Below, in pieces: positions 1-6,779 of a stretch of DNA of 9,538 nt. Origin of the DNA: Candidatus Methanoperedentaceae archaeon. Its GTDB lineage: Archaea; Halobacteriota; Methanosarcinia; Methanosarcinales; Methanoperedenaceae. A program made the translations under genes and the position numbers. The stretch spans positions 1 through 9,538 of the forward strand of contig DAHXMQ010000379.1 of the NCBI GenBank assembly GCA_027371625.1, read 5' to 3'. How positions within the stretch are numbered: position 1 is the first letter of the stretch; each line of letters begins with the position of its first letter. The notes under the pieces are model-generated. The model was not told where the DNA came from. It ran no database searches and worked only from the letters and a program-made list of their open reading frames with translations.

Positions 1-1
1 T

Positions 2-370
2 ACCGAGCTTGCTGACACCATTGTTCGAACAACCGGCATACCTTTCAGGACTGCGCACCATATCGTTGGCCCGGTTACAAAGACAGGAAAAGCGCCAACT
101 CTTTCAGCGCTAAATGAGATTTCCTCAAAGATAATCCATGAGAAATTAAGCGATAAAGGGCTTTCAGAAAAAGATGTCCAGCAGGCGCTTGACCCGATGG
201 GGAATGTAAGGAAGCGCTCTGTATCGGGAGGCCCTGCTCCTAAAGAAACAAAACGCCAGAGAACCATTATTATGAAAAAACTTACAAGGGGCGGGCGCGA
301 AATAAAGCTGATGCGGAAAAAAATTGATAAGGCAAGAGAAAAACTCCGTCTTGCGTGCCAGATTGACTGA
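2..370 (+). CDS. argH: Argininosuccinate lyase, C-terminal part (5' end outside window)
   Basis: This is the last 122 codons of argininosuccinate lyase, which splits argininosuccinate into arginine and fumarate in the final step of arginine synthesis in the cytoplasm. The frame is open from base 2 to a TGA at 368-370. The visible part carries the family's C-terminal signatures: ELADTIVRTTGIPFRTAHHIVG near the start (the helix following the catalytic core) and DPxxNVxxRxxxGGPAPxE near the middle, which is typical of archaeal ArgH. The tail after this motif is lysine/arginine rich, as in other archaeal copies. The catalytic serine loop lies upstream and cannot be seen. The gene converges on the next one with no spacer, so its stop directly abuts the stop of the minus-strand propeller gene. 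I am confident of the identity from the motifs. Confidence 0.9.
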   Translation, partial: TELADTIVRTTGIPFRTAHHIVGPVTKTGKAPTLSALNEISSKIIHEKLSDKGLSEKDVQQALDPMGNVRKRSVSGGPAPKETKRQRTIIMKKLTRGGREIKLMRKKIDKAREKLRLACQID

Positions 371-1550
371 TTATTTCTTTCTGGATAGTATATTGGAAAT
401 TAGCAGGATAGCCAGCATTACCACAATTATTATGCCAAGCACTAAAAGCATCGAATACACAACATTCGTTAATCCACTTGGTGCAGGGGTCACTGTTGGA
501 GTCACTGCGGCAGTCGGCATTGGAGTCGCAGTAGGTGATGCTGTTGCGGTAGGGGTTAAAATAGCAGTTTCAGTGGGAGACGGCGTGGGTGTCGCTGCAG
601 CAGACGTTTGCAGATACAATACCCTGAATACAAGATTACCTGCTGTATCGATATCATCGTAGAGTATTTTAGTCCCATCCCTGCCCCACCTCGGGTTTTC
701 CTGTTTATAACCATCCTCAAGAACAAGTTTTTTTCCAGTACCATCAGGGTTTATGAAAAATATTTTACTACCGCTTGAAGTTGTGGTTTCATAGGAAACA
801 TACAGTATGCCTCCCTGACCCCAGTTAGGGTCTGATTTTTTGAGGTTATCAAAGGTAATCTGGGTTTTACCCGTGCCATTCTCATTAACAGTGAACAGTT
901 GCTCGATACCATTGCTGTCATAGGAGACATACACAAAGGAGTTCCCATCCGGGCTCCACGATGGAGCCCATTGTCTGGTTTGGTCGTTTATTACCTGTTT
1001 TTTCCCTGTACCATCAAGATTTACCTCAAATATCTTTTCAAGATTTGTAACCGGGTCAAACCCGGTATAAAGTATTGTTTTTTTTCACAGGGTTCCATGA
1101 AGTGCCACCCACAAGGGGAGGTTTATCCCATGGTGCTCTTCCCTGTCTGGTCATATCATCAAGGAGTTTTCTCTCTCCAGTGCCATCAGGATGAACAAGG
1201 TATATCTTTTCCAACCCACCGGTATCGTAGGAAAGGAATGAGATGTTGTTCTCGTCAAGCCACGTTACACCCCATTTTTTAGTGATGTAAGTGGTATCGT
1301 AGGTAACCTGTTTTTTTCCGCTACCATCTATATTTATAGTGAATATCTGCTGGTTACTGGAAGCATCATACGCAACGTAGGCAATGGAATTCCCATCAGG
1401 GCTCCATGCAGGGCTCCAGGGCGGTCTTATATCGCCTGTGCTAATGACGGATGAATTTACGATAGTAAGGTCTGCTGAGGCTGGAATTGCAAGAAGTGAT
1501 AATGAAACAAGGCAAATTAATATATGTGATACTTTCATAATACCCTGCAT
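371..1550 (-). pseudogene. Frameshifted surface-anchored PD40/TolB-like beta-propeller protein
   Basis: Two minus-strand frames together encode one protein. The N-terminal half (1550 or 1538 down to 1056) starts with a signal peptide (MKVSHILICLVSLSLLAIPASA) and has PD40-type blades of the form WSPDGNSIAYV...IFTINIDGSGKKQVT. The C-terminal half (about 1065 down to 371) continues with matching blades, a Thr/Pro-rich stalk, one membrane helix and a basic tail (RKK). Removing one base from the A8 run (T8 on the plus strand, 1058-1065) joins them into a single frame: NPVKKTILYTGFDPVTNLEK and onward. That product would be about 392 residues from 1550, or 388 from 1538, with six blades. The expected form is an exported propeller held on the outer face of the membrane, perhaps binding a ligand or partner; its exact role is unknown. 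ATG 1538 is the better start because the signal peptide begins there and a TATA-like box sits just upstream. The break may be a real mutation, a slippage site, or a sequencing error. Confidence 0.8.
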
Positions 1551-1552
1551 AA

Positions 1553-1563
1553 GTATGTATAAA
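1553..1563 (-). promoter_or_regulatory. TATA-like box before the propeller gene
   Basis: On the minus strand this reads TTTATACATAC, centred about 20-22 bp before ATG 1538. That spacing suits a very short leader or leaderless transcript starting near 1538 and argues against the ATG at 1550. It also suggests the propeller gene can be transcribed apart from the endoQ cluster that ends 51 bp upstream of that ATG. This is pattern recognition only. Confidence 0.4.
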
Positions 1564-1588
1564 CCCTGATAAATGTTGCGATGTGTTT

Positions 1589-2800
1589 TTAAAAATCAAA
1601 CAGCGATTTCTGCGGTTCACAGTTGTTCTTTTGCGCAAGCTCAATCCTTCCATATTGTCCCCCTCCGCCCGGATGCACCTTAACTTTTCCGCATCTGAGT
1701 GCGATTATTGCATTAACAACGCGCTCGTCCACGCCAGAATTCTTGATGTCGGCATCAACAAGCACGTTTACCTCGGAGCCGTAATGTTCTATAAGCGTAT
1801 TCCATATTCCCTGCACGCCCTTTGTATTGGTGTTTATCCCCAATGCCATTGCGATTACCTCGGATAGAGGTATCAGGTGAAGATACGGGGGTCTGTGAGC
1901 AGGGTGCTTTGGCTCATCGTAGGATGCAAGCTCATTGACACGGTCCTTTACGCCTTTTTTTATCGTCCCGCCGCATGAGCATGACCAGCTTTTTATGATA
2001 CTCTCCTTCAGGGTATAATGCCTGAAGCATCGAATGCATGCGCTCTCGTTGTACTTTCCCTCCTCGGGATAAAAACCCACATTAAAGACTGGTTTCCTTC
2101 CCTTCTCACGTATTATAGCCATCCTCAATTCATCGAAGTTTATTTCTTCCATCTCAAAGCGGTTGAATTCACGAGCAAGCTTGTTGACATAGGGGGAATG
2201 CGCATCGGAATTTGAAAGGAAAGTGAGGCAGCGAAGCTCAGCAATTCTATCCGCATACGAGGTATCTGCGCTCAAGCCAAGCTCGATGAAGTATATAAGC
2301 GAAGCCATGTCACCATAGCAATCACTTAGTGAATCATGATACGCATACATGGCAGTCCAGGGCGTGAAGGCATGTGCAGGACCGATTAGCGCACCAGCAT
2401 CCTTTGCAGCCTGCGCAATCTCCTCGCCGTTCAGCCTTACATTCGGTCTTCCATCCGAGTCTATGTCCTTTGAGTACGGCTTCATGAACTCATAGAGTTC
2501 TTCAGCCTTTGATACCGAAGGCACTATCAGGAGGTGATGCACCTGATTTATGTCCTCGACCTCGGTTGTTAATACGAAATACGTATCCGTCCCCGTATTT
2601 AAATACGGGGTCTTGAAAACCCCGTTTTCCTCTTTTAAATTTTTTATCTCAGCGAGCCATTTCGGGTGAAGGCAGTCGCCTGTTGCAACGAGCTGTATGC
2701 CTTTCTTTCTCGATTCTGAGGCAAGGGTGGGTAAATCCATCTTCGGTGAGGTTGCCATGCTGTATTTTGAGTGGATGTGCAGGTCTGCGTTTACGAGCAT
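1589..2800 (-). CDS. endoQ: Endonuclease Q family PHP-domain DNA repair nuclease
   Basis: EndoQ nucleases, characterised in Thermococcales, nick DNA on the 5' side of deaminated bases (uracil, hypoxanthine, xanthine) and abasic sites. The 403-residue product has the PHP metal-binding motifs in order: HIH (8-10), GDCLHP (41-46), E80, HH (88-89), GPAHAFTPW (140-148) and SNSDAHSP (196-203). A zinc-binding group follows (C255, C258, C274, C276), then the conserved C-terminal domain with a glycine-rich HPGGGGQYG segment. The last seven residues, QKSLFDF, resemble a PCNA-interacting (PIP) peptide, which fits the reported PCNA dependence of EndoQ. The frame is open up to 2851, but ATG 2800 is preferred: it lies two bases after the tusA-like stop, follows an AGTGAT ribosome-binding match, and puts the HxH motif at the usual N-terminal place. 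It is probably translationally coupled to that gene. Confidence 0.87.
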   Translation of the reverse strand: MLVNADLHIHSKYSMATSPKMDLPTLASESRKKGIQLVATGDCLHPKWLAEIKNLKEENGVFKTPYLNTGTDTYFVLTTEVEDINQVHHLLIVPSVSKAEELYEFMKPYSKDIDSDGRPNVRLNGEEIAQAAKDAGALIGPAHAFTPWTAMYAYHDSLSDCYGDMASLIYFIELGLSADTSYADRIAELRCLTFLSNSDAHSPYVNKLAREFNRFEMEEINFDELRMAIIREKGRKPVFNVGFYPEEGKYNESACIRCFRHYTLKESIIKSWSCSCGGTIKKGVKDRVNELASYDEPKHPAHRPPYLHLIPLSEVIAMALGINTNTKGVQGIWNTLIEHYGSEVNVLVDADIKNSGVDERVVNAIIALRCGKVKVHPGGGGQYGRIELAQKNNCEPQKSLFDF

Positions 2801-2802
2801 AA

Positions 2803-3051
2803 TCACTTCATTTTCCTTATCACGAAATGGAAATGCTCGCCTTCCTTCCACAGTTTCAAAAACTGATGTCCTGCACGCTTAGCCCACCTCGGGATATCCT
2901 GCACAGCAGCAGGGTCATCTGTAACCATTTCCAGTACCTGCCCTGCTTCTAATTTTTCCATCTCCTGCGTGGTATTGAAAATCGGAACAGGACAATAGAG
3001 CCCGATGCAGTCCAGCAATCTGTCGGGTTTAATTTTTTCTTCTTCGCTCAT
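2803..3051 (-). CDS. TusA/SirA-family sulfur carrier protein
   Basis: This 82-residue protein belongs to the TusA/SirA/YeeD family, which carries sulfur as a persulfide on a conserved cysteine and passes it to tRNA thiolation, cofactor synthesis or other acceptors. The signature is clear: LDCIGLYCPVP, with the CPxP cysteine at position 20 and an extra cysteine at 15, then DDPAAVQDIPRWAKRAGHQFL matching the family's DPxxxxDIPxWxxxxGH segment. Its length is normal. The ATG overlaps the nitroreductase stop (ATGA, 4 bases), and its own stop is two bases before the endonuclease Q start, so three genes are probably co-translated. The acceptor cannot be told from the sequence. Archaeal genomes often carry several paralogs, so I do not assign a specific gene symbol. 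Confidence 0.88.
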   Translation of the reverse strand: MSEEEKIKPDRLLDCIGLYCPVPIFNTTQEMEKLEAGQVLEMVTDDPAAVQDIPRWAKRAGHQFLKLWKEGEHFHFVIRKMK

Positions 3052-3587
3052 CGCATACCATGCTTTTCGTAGAATATCTTATCCTTAAGCGCTTTCCTGA
3101 AACTCTCATCGTGTATAGGAGGAGGCGTCAGGGGGTATCCAATGGGGATAACCGCAAGTACGAAATGCGTTTTGGGTACTTTAAGCATCTTGCCTACCTT
3201 ATCACGCTCCGTGCTTACCCAGCATGTTCCTATACCGAGAGCCCATGCTGCAAGCATCATATTCTGCACAGCCATAGCAGCGGCGAACTTTGTTTCCCCA
3301 ATCCCCTCGACCCATGAGAACTTTTCATTTACAGGCGGCACCACAACTGCTATTGCCATGGGCGCTTCCTCAAGATAGCCCGAATACCTCGCATATCTTG
3401 AGATGAATTTTAATGTCTCCTTATCCCTGATAATTATGAATTCCCAGGGCTGGGTGTTGAACGGGCTGGGCGCCCAGCGTGCAGCCTCCAGTATCTTAAA
3501 AAGAATATCGTCTGGAATGACGTCAGGTTTGAACTGGCGGACTGCGCATCTGTTCCTGATTGCTTCGAATACATCCATACTTTCCAT
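3048..3587 (-). CDS. Nitroreductase family FMN-dependent oxidoreductase
   Basis: The 179-residue product is a compact nitroreductase-family flavoprotein; members use FMN and NAD(P)H or another donor to reduce nitro, quinone or other electron-poor compounds. Visible family features are the N-terminal phosphate-binding pattern NRCAVRQFKPDVIPDD (about 12-27), APSPFNTQPWEFIII (about 39-53), and the C-terminal GIGTCWVS (about 117-124), which contributes to the FMN pocket. The physiological substrate is unknown. The start is uncertain: ATG 3587 or ATG 3578 (MDVFEAIRNR), with no strong ribosome binding site for either. It follows dapB by 23 bp and overlaps the sulfur-carrier gene by 4 bp, so it is most likely an operon member. 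Other possibilities within the family, such as a dehydropteridine-reductase-like or F420-linked enzyme, cannot be separated here. Confidence 0.85.
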   Translation of the reverse strand: MESMDVFEAIRNRCAVRQFKPDVIPDDILFKILEAARWAPSPFNTQPWEFIIIRDKETLKFISRYARYSGYLEEAPMAIAVVVPPVNEKFSWVEGIGETKFAAAMAVQNMMLAAWALGIGTCWVSTERDKVGKMLKVPKTHFVLAVIPIGYPLTPPPIHDESFRKALKDKIFYEKHGMR

Positions 3588-3610
3588 GATTAAGCTTAAC
3601 CCGATGGCAT

Positions 3611-4414
3611 TTATTTCTTTTGGTAAATCCCAAGCACGTCAGCCATTTCGTATATGCCTGGTCTTGCCGATGAAACCCACACCGCAGCTCTCACCGCACC
3701 TTTTGCGAACGCCTGCCTGCTGTGCGCCTGATGCTTGATTTCGATGCGCTCCCCGTCGCCTGCGAACAGCACCGTATGGTCGCCAACGATATCGCCTCCA
3801 CGCACGGCATGGATACCGATTTCCGCCTTTCGAGGCGATAAGCCGTGCCTTCCATAGACGAGCTCCTTTCCACCAAGCTTCTTTGAAATAATCTCGGCTG
3901 CCTTCACGGCAGTCCCGCTCGGGGCATCTTTCTTCTGGTTGTGGTGCGCCTCTATAATCTCGATATCATAATCGGAAAGACGCTCCGCTGCTTCGGCAAG
4001 GATACCAAAGAAAACATTCACGCCTATGGAGAAATTTGGCGTGATAACGGCAGCCACATTGTTCTCTCTTATAGCATTTTCCATGAGCGCCCGCTGCTCA
4101 GGGGTGAAACCTGTTGTTCCTACGATGAGATTTATCTTTTTTTGCGCTCCTGCAATCACGTTTTTTACAGCAGCGGAAGCTATAGTAAAATCAATAAGCA
4201 CATCGGGTTTTGATCTTTCCAGAACATTATCAATGTCATTTGCATCTCCAACAGGAACATTTAACCTGCCTATCCTCATTACCTCGCCAATATCCTTACC
4301 TACATTCGTCACATCTATTGCAGAAACAAGTTTCAATTCTTTTGATTTCAGGATATTTTCGATAACAAGCCCGCCCATTTTTCCACAGGCGCCGCACACA
4401 GCGATTTTTATCAT
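3611..4414 (-). CDS. dapB: 4-hydroxy-tetrahydrodipicolinate reductase
   Basis: DapB reduces the DapA product with NAD(P)H to tetrahydrodipicolinate, the second step of the diaminopimelate route to lysine. The 267-residue length is typical. The N-terminal Rossmann fold shows GACGKMG (8-14) and an acidic residue after strand 2 (D34), which favours NADH/NADPH binding. GTTGF (99-103) and the diagnostic EAHHNQKKDAPSGTA (155-169) follow. In the latter, H157 and K161 match the catalytic His and Lys of E. coli DapB (159 and 163), and PSGTA binds substrate. The start ATG is three bases after the dapA stop and is preceded by GAGTGA, which acts as a ribosome-binding match and places it in the same operon. 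Nothing looks damaged. Confidence 0.95.
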   Translation of the reverse strand: MIKIAVCGACGKMGGLVIENILKSKELKLVSAIDVTNVGKDIGEVMRIGRLNVPVGDANDIDNVLERSKPDVLIDFTIASAAVKNVIAGAQKKINLIVGTTGFTPEQRALMENAIRENNVAAVITPNFSIGVNVFFGILAEAAERLSDYDIEIIEAHHNQKKDAPSGTAVKAAEIISKKLGGKELVYGRHGLSPRKAEIGIHAVRGGDIVGDHTVLFAGDGERIEIKHQAHSRQAFAKGAVRAAVWVSSARPGIYEMADVLGIYQKK

Positions 4415-4417
4415 AAC

Positions 4418-5293
4418 TCACTCTATCAGGTGAAGGTTGTTCAACGCTGCCCTTAACTTTCGCTCGTTATCCTCACTTATGGGCGCAAGCGGAAGCCGAA
4501 GCTGTCCAGCAGGAAGCCCGATAAGCTCAACCGCTTTCTTTATTGGGATGGGATTTGTCTCCAGAAAGACGGCACGTATCAGTGGAGCAAGCGCAAGGTG
4601 CAGTTTCCTTGCCTCATCGAGGTTACCTCTTTGAAATGCCTTTACCATGGAAACTACGAGTTTCGGGGCGACATTGGCAGCCACAGAGATTACACCCCTG
4701 CCTCCAAGGGACATAATTGGAAGGGTGAGGGCATCATCTCCCGATAGCACCACGAAATCCTCGTCCTGTGTCATTTCGATGATCCGCGTAATCTGTTCAA
4801 GGTTCCCGCTTGCTTCTTTTATCCCAACGATATTGCTTTCTTTTGCCAATTCAGCAACTATTTCTGGCTTGAGATTGATGCCTGTACGAGAAGGCACATT
4901 GTATAAAATCATGGGAATATCAACCTCGCCTGCAATCTTTTTAAAATGAGCAAGCATGCCCTTATCGTTTGGCTTGTTATAATAAGGAGTAATCAGGAGC
5001 GCAGCTTCTGCACCTGCCTCCTTTGCAAACCTCGTAAGTTCAAGCGCTTCTGTGGTGTTGTTTGAACCCGTGCCTGCTACAACCGGAACTGTGGAGCATT
5101 CCACTGCAATTTCAATGACCTTCTCATGTTCCTTGATGGAGAGTGTTGCGGACTCGCCTGTTGTTCCGCAGGGAACTATACCTGAGACGCCTCCTTCGAT
5201 CAAAAATTCGATATTCTGCTTAAGACCATCCTCGTCTATCTCATTATCCCCTGTGAAGGGAGTGATAAGGGCAGGCAGAACACCTTCGATCAT
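4418..5293 (-). CDS. dapA: 4-hydroxy-tetrahydrodipicolinate synthase
   Basis: DapA condenses pyruvate with aspartate semialdehyde, the committed step to diaminopimelate and lysine. The 291-residue (beta/alpha)8 aldolase has all key residues: CGTTGES (42-48, with T44/T45), ITPYYNKP (101-108), Y131 and R136 in YNVPSRTG, and the Schiff-base lysine K159 in GIKEASG, equivalent to E. coli T44, Y133, R138 and K161. GDD at about 186 is also conserved. Related aldolases such as N-acetylneuraminate lyase or KDG aldolase share this fold, but the R136 substrate-carboxylate site and the adjacent dapB make DapA by far the best call. It lies 12 bp after the S17e gene, with a strong AGAGGTG ribosome binding site overlapping that gene's stop. 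Confidence 0.95.
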   Translation of the reverse strand: MIEGVLPALITPFTGDNEIDEDGLKQNIEFLIEGGVSGIVPCGTTGESATLSIKEHEKVIEIAVECSTVPVVAGTGSNNTTEALELTRFAKEAGAEAALLITPYYNKPNDKGMLAHFKKIAGEVDIPMILYNVPSRTGINLKPEIVAELAKESNIVGIKEASGNLEQITRIIEMTQDEDFVVLSGDDALTLPIMSLGGRGVISVAANVAPKLVVSMVKAFQRGNLDEARKLHLALAPLIRAVFLETNPIPIKKAVELIGLPAGQLRLPLAPISEDNERKLRAALNNLHLIE

Positions 5294-5300
5294 AAAGCGA

Positions 5301-5307
5301 CACCTCT
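5301..5307 (-). promoter_or_regulatory. Ribosome binding site of dapA
   Basis: The minus strand reads AGAGGTG, a near-full match to the archaeal anti-Shine-Dalgarno, seven bases before the dapA ATG. It overlaps the TAG stop of the S17e gene, which suggests coupled translation of S17e and dapA. Confidence 0.7.
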
Positions 5308-5506
5308 ACTTCTTTCTGATAGCTTTTACCCTAAGCTGGCGTACTATATACCCTGCTACACGGTTCCTTATGACCTTGCTCTCGATATCGGTATATTTGG
5401 TGATATTCTCCTTGTTCGCCGCAAAGTCGGTGGTGAAGGCATCACCGTGCTCTTCAAGTAACTGGTCTGCCATTGATTTGATATATCCGGGTCTGATATT
5501 TCCCAT
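5306..5506 (-). CDS. rps17e: 30S ribosomal protein S17e
   Basis: The 66-residue product matches the short archaeal form of ribosomal protein eS17, found in archaea and eukaryotes but not bacteria, which binds the small subunit. [20 protein letters not shown] is the conserved N-terminal helix region, and the middle ([23 protein letters not shown]) is the most conserved block. The tail is basic (KAIRKK). The frame is open further upstream to 5665, but that extension ([11 protein letters not shown]...) is unlike any S17e. ATG 5506 has GGAGAT five bases before it, so it is the start. The next gene downstream is dapA, 12 bp away; pairing of S17e with dapAB is a recurrent arrangement in methanogen-type euryarchaea as I remember it. 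Confidence 0.92.
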   Translation of the reverse strand: MGNIRPGYIKSMADQLLEEHGDAFTTDFAANKENITKYTDIESKVIRNRVAGYIVRQLRVKAIRKK

Positions 5507-5511
5507 AGTTG

Positions 5512-5552
5512 ATCTCCATTTTTCTTTGCATACAACTCCATCATTCATATAG
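5512..5552 (-). promoter_or_regulatory. Promoter and ribosome binding site of rps17e
   Basis: On the minus strand a TATA-like CTATATGA lies at 5545-5552, followed about 25 bp later by an expected start of transcription near 5523, then GGAGAT (5512-5517) and the ATG at 5506. The order and spacing are right for an archaeal promoter with a short Shine-Dalgarno-bearing leader. The S17e-dapA-dapB cluster could therefore be transcribed independently of the upstream membrane protein gene. Confidence 0.45.
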
Positions 5553-5588
5553 ATTTCTGGGATTACACAGTAAACTATCAGGATTGCG

Positions 5589-5840
5589 TTATTCGTGACC
5601 TTTTTCCTGCCACTCCTTGCCGAACTTAATGCCCCATGCTGCCCACATCGCACCGAGAATCGCAATCACCGCAAGCAAGACAACCAGAATAACAGCAATT
5701 TTTTGAAAAAGACTGAAAGATAAAGCGAAGAATGCAACGTAGATTATTGCAAAGATCACCCCCCCAAATAAAACCACTATGGACACAGCGACCCTTAGCC
5801 CAAGTCCGGGTGGCATTTCTCGTTTCTCATCATGGTTCAT
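5589..5840 (-). CDS. Small two-helix membrane protein of unknown function
   Basis: I do not recognise this 83-residue protein. After a charged N-terminus ([12 protein letters not shown]) it has two long hydrophobic stretches, about 17-44 and 47-70, joined by a tight SLFQK turn, and a charged C-terminal tail ([12 protein letters not shown]). Both ends are probably on the same side of the membrane as a helical hairpin. No catalytic or metal-binding motif is visible. It is very likely a real gene: a near-perfect GAGGTGA ribosome binding site lies seven bases before its ATG, and it heads the minus-strand cluster, 82 bp upstream of the S17e start. No cysteine and only two histidines are present, which argues against a redox or cofactor role. 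Function is open. Confidence 0.75.
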   Translation of the reverse strand: MNHDEKREMPPGLGLRVAVSIVVLFGGVIFAIIYVAFFALSFSLFQKIAVILVVLLAVIAILGAMWAAWGIKFGKEWQEKGHE

Positions 5841-5847
5841 ATCTCAT

Positions 5848-5905
5848 TCACCTCTTCTTATCCAATAGTTAAAAGTATCCACCATTTTTCAGAGCCCAAT
5901 ATAAC
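5848..5905 (-). promoter_or_regulatory. Promoter region and ribosome binding site of the membrane protein gene
   Basis: The minus strand has GAGGTGA at 5848-5854, seven bases before ATG 5840, and a TATA-like GTTATATTG at 5897-5905. A transcript starting about 25 bp downstream (near 5875) would have a leader of about 35 bases that includes this site. A second AT-rich stretch (TTTTAACTAT, 5865-5874) is too close to the ribosome binding site to be the TATA box. The ribosome binding site is convincing; the TATA box less so. Confidence 0.45.
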
Positions 5906-5963
5906 CATCTTCTTTCCTCTTTAAGAACATTTTGGTGGTCATACAAAAGCCTGCTACCACAGA

Positions 5964-5975
5964 TTTATTTTATTA
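5964..5975 (+). promoter_or_regulatory. TATA box of surE (leaderless transcript likely)
   Basis: TTTATTTTATTA is centred about 26 bp before the surE ATG at 5994, and no Shine-Dalgarno sequence lies between. That geometry predicts transcription starting at or next to the start codon, a leaderless mRNA as is common in archaea. The 153-bp region 5841-5993 thus holds two divergent promoters and nothing else I can identify. Confidence 0.55.
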
Positions 5976-5993
5976 AAAATCTATCTTGCTGTA

Positions 5994-6779
5994 ATGAAGA
6001 GAATACTTTTAACCAATGATGACGGCGTATATTCCACAGGTCTTAAAGCCGCCTACGAAAGTGTGCGAGACATAGGAGAAGTAACTGTGGTTGCGCCATC
6101 CACGCAGAAAAGCGGTGTTGGGCGCGGCATCTCCATCTTCGAGCCGCTTCGATTATCGCTTGCCAGCCTCAATGGCTTCAAGGCATACGCGGTTGCGGGT
6201 ACACCTACGGATGCGGTCATCCTGGGATTATTCTCGATAATGAAAGAGAAGCCTGACCTTGTACTTTCTGGCTTCAACGTAGGAGAGAACATCAGCACTG
6301 ACACGGTAACCACAAGCGGAACAATAGGCGCGGCGCTTGAGGCTGCAAGCTACGGCATACCTGCGATAGCTGCATCCATACAGGTTCTGGACGAAGGGGA
6401 TAAGTTCGACGACCACCGAGCATATAAGTACGATTTTGAGGTGGGAATAAAGCTCGTGAACAGGATTGCCAGGAACATTATCAAACAGGGGCTTCCAGAA
6501 GGAGTTGACCTGCTCAATGTCAATATACCGAGGCATGCCACCACGGATACTGAAATCGAAATTACCCGTCTTGCGAGAAAGATATTCCTCACAGGTGTTG
6601 AGGAGCGCCATGACCCGAGGGGCAGACCTTACTACTGGATAAACGGGGACTTGATCCGCGATGCAGAGGAGGGGACGGATGTGAGGGCTGTCATGAAAAA
6701 AGGGCATATCTCTGTTACGCCTTTATCGCTTGATTCCACTGCGCGGATTGATTTTAAAAAAATAGATGCGTTGTTATAA
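5994..6779 (+). CDS. surE: 5'/3'-nucleotidase SurE
   Basis: SurE is a divalent-metal survival-protein phosphatase that removes phosphate from nucleoside 5'- and 3'-monophosphates and sometimes short polyphosphate. The 261-residue product has the family markers: LLTNDDGV (5-12) with metal ligands D9 and D10, S40 in the KSGVGRGIS loop, AGTPTDAV (68-75), and N95 in LSGFNVGENI. SGTIGAALEAASYGIPAIAAS follows, and NVNIP appears near the middle of the C-terminal half. The usual SGxNxGxN motif is intact, so activity is expected. ATG 5994 begins exactly at the conserved MKRILLTNDDG start. The stop TAA overlaps the next gene's ATG (TAATG), so the two are probably translated together. Confidence 0.95.
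   Translation: MKRILLTNDDGVYSTGLKAAYESVRDIGEVTVVAPSTQKSGVGRGISIFEPLRLSLASLNGFKAYAVAGTPTDAVILGLFSIMKEKPDLVLSGFNVGENISTDTVTTSGTIGAALEAASYGIPAIAASIQVLDEGDKFDDHRAYKYDFEVGIKLVNRIARNIIKQGLPEGVDLLNVNIPRHATTDTEIEITRLARKIFLTGVEERHDPRGRPYYWINGDLIRDAEEGTDVRAVMKKGHISVTPLSLDSTARIDFKKIDALL

Noticed and set aside
324..662. Plus-strand frame with a Val/Gly/Ala repeat-rich product
   Set aside because: It is the antisense of the Thr/Pro stalk of the propeller protein, and its simple repeats come from that low-complexity coding sequence.
2801..2851. Upstream start of endonuclease Q at 2851
   Set aside because: It would overlap the sulfur-carrier gene by about 50 bases and add 17 residues before the conserved HxH-containing N-terminus; ATG 2800 has better spacing and a ribosome-binding match.
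5507..5665. N-terminal extension of ribosomal protein S17e to 5665
   Set aside because: It overlaps the upstream membrane-protein gene, has no S17e-like sequence, and a good ribosome binding site supports ATG 5506.
5879..5938. CCACCA and TGGTGG inverted arms in the divergent surE spacer
   Set aside because: The arms are only six bases long and almost 50 bases apart; this is easily chance.
6228..6707. Minus-strand frame of about 160 codons within surE
   Set aside because: It is antisense to intact surE and has no recognisable motif or start signal.
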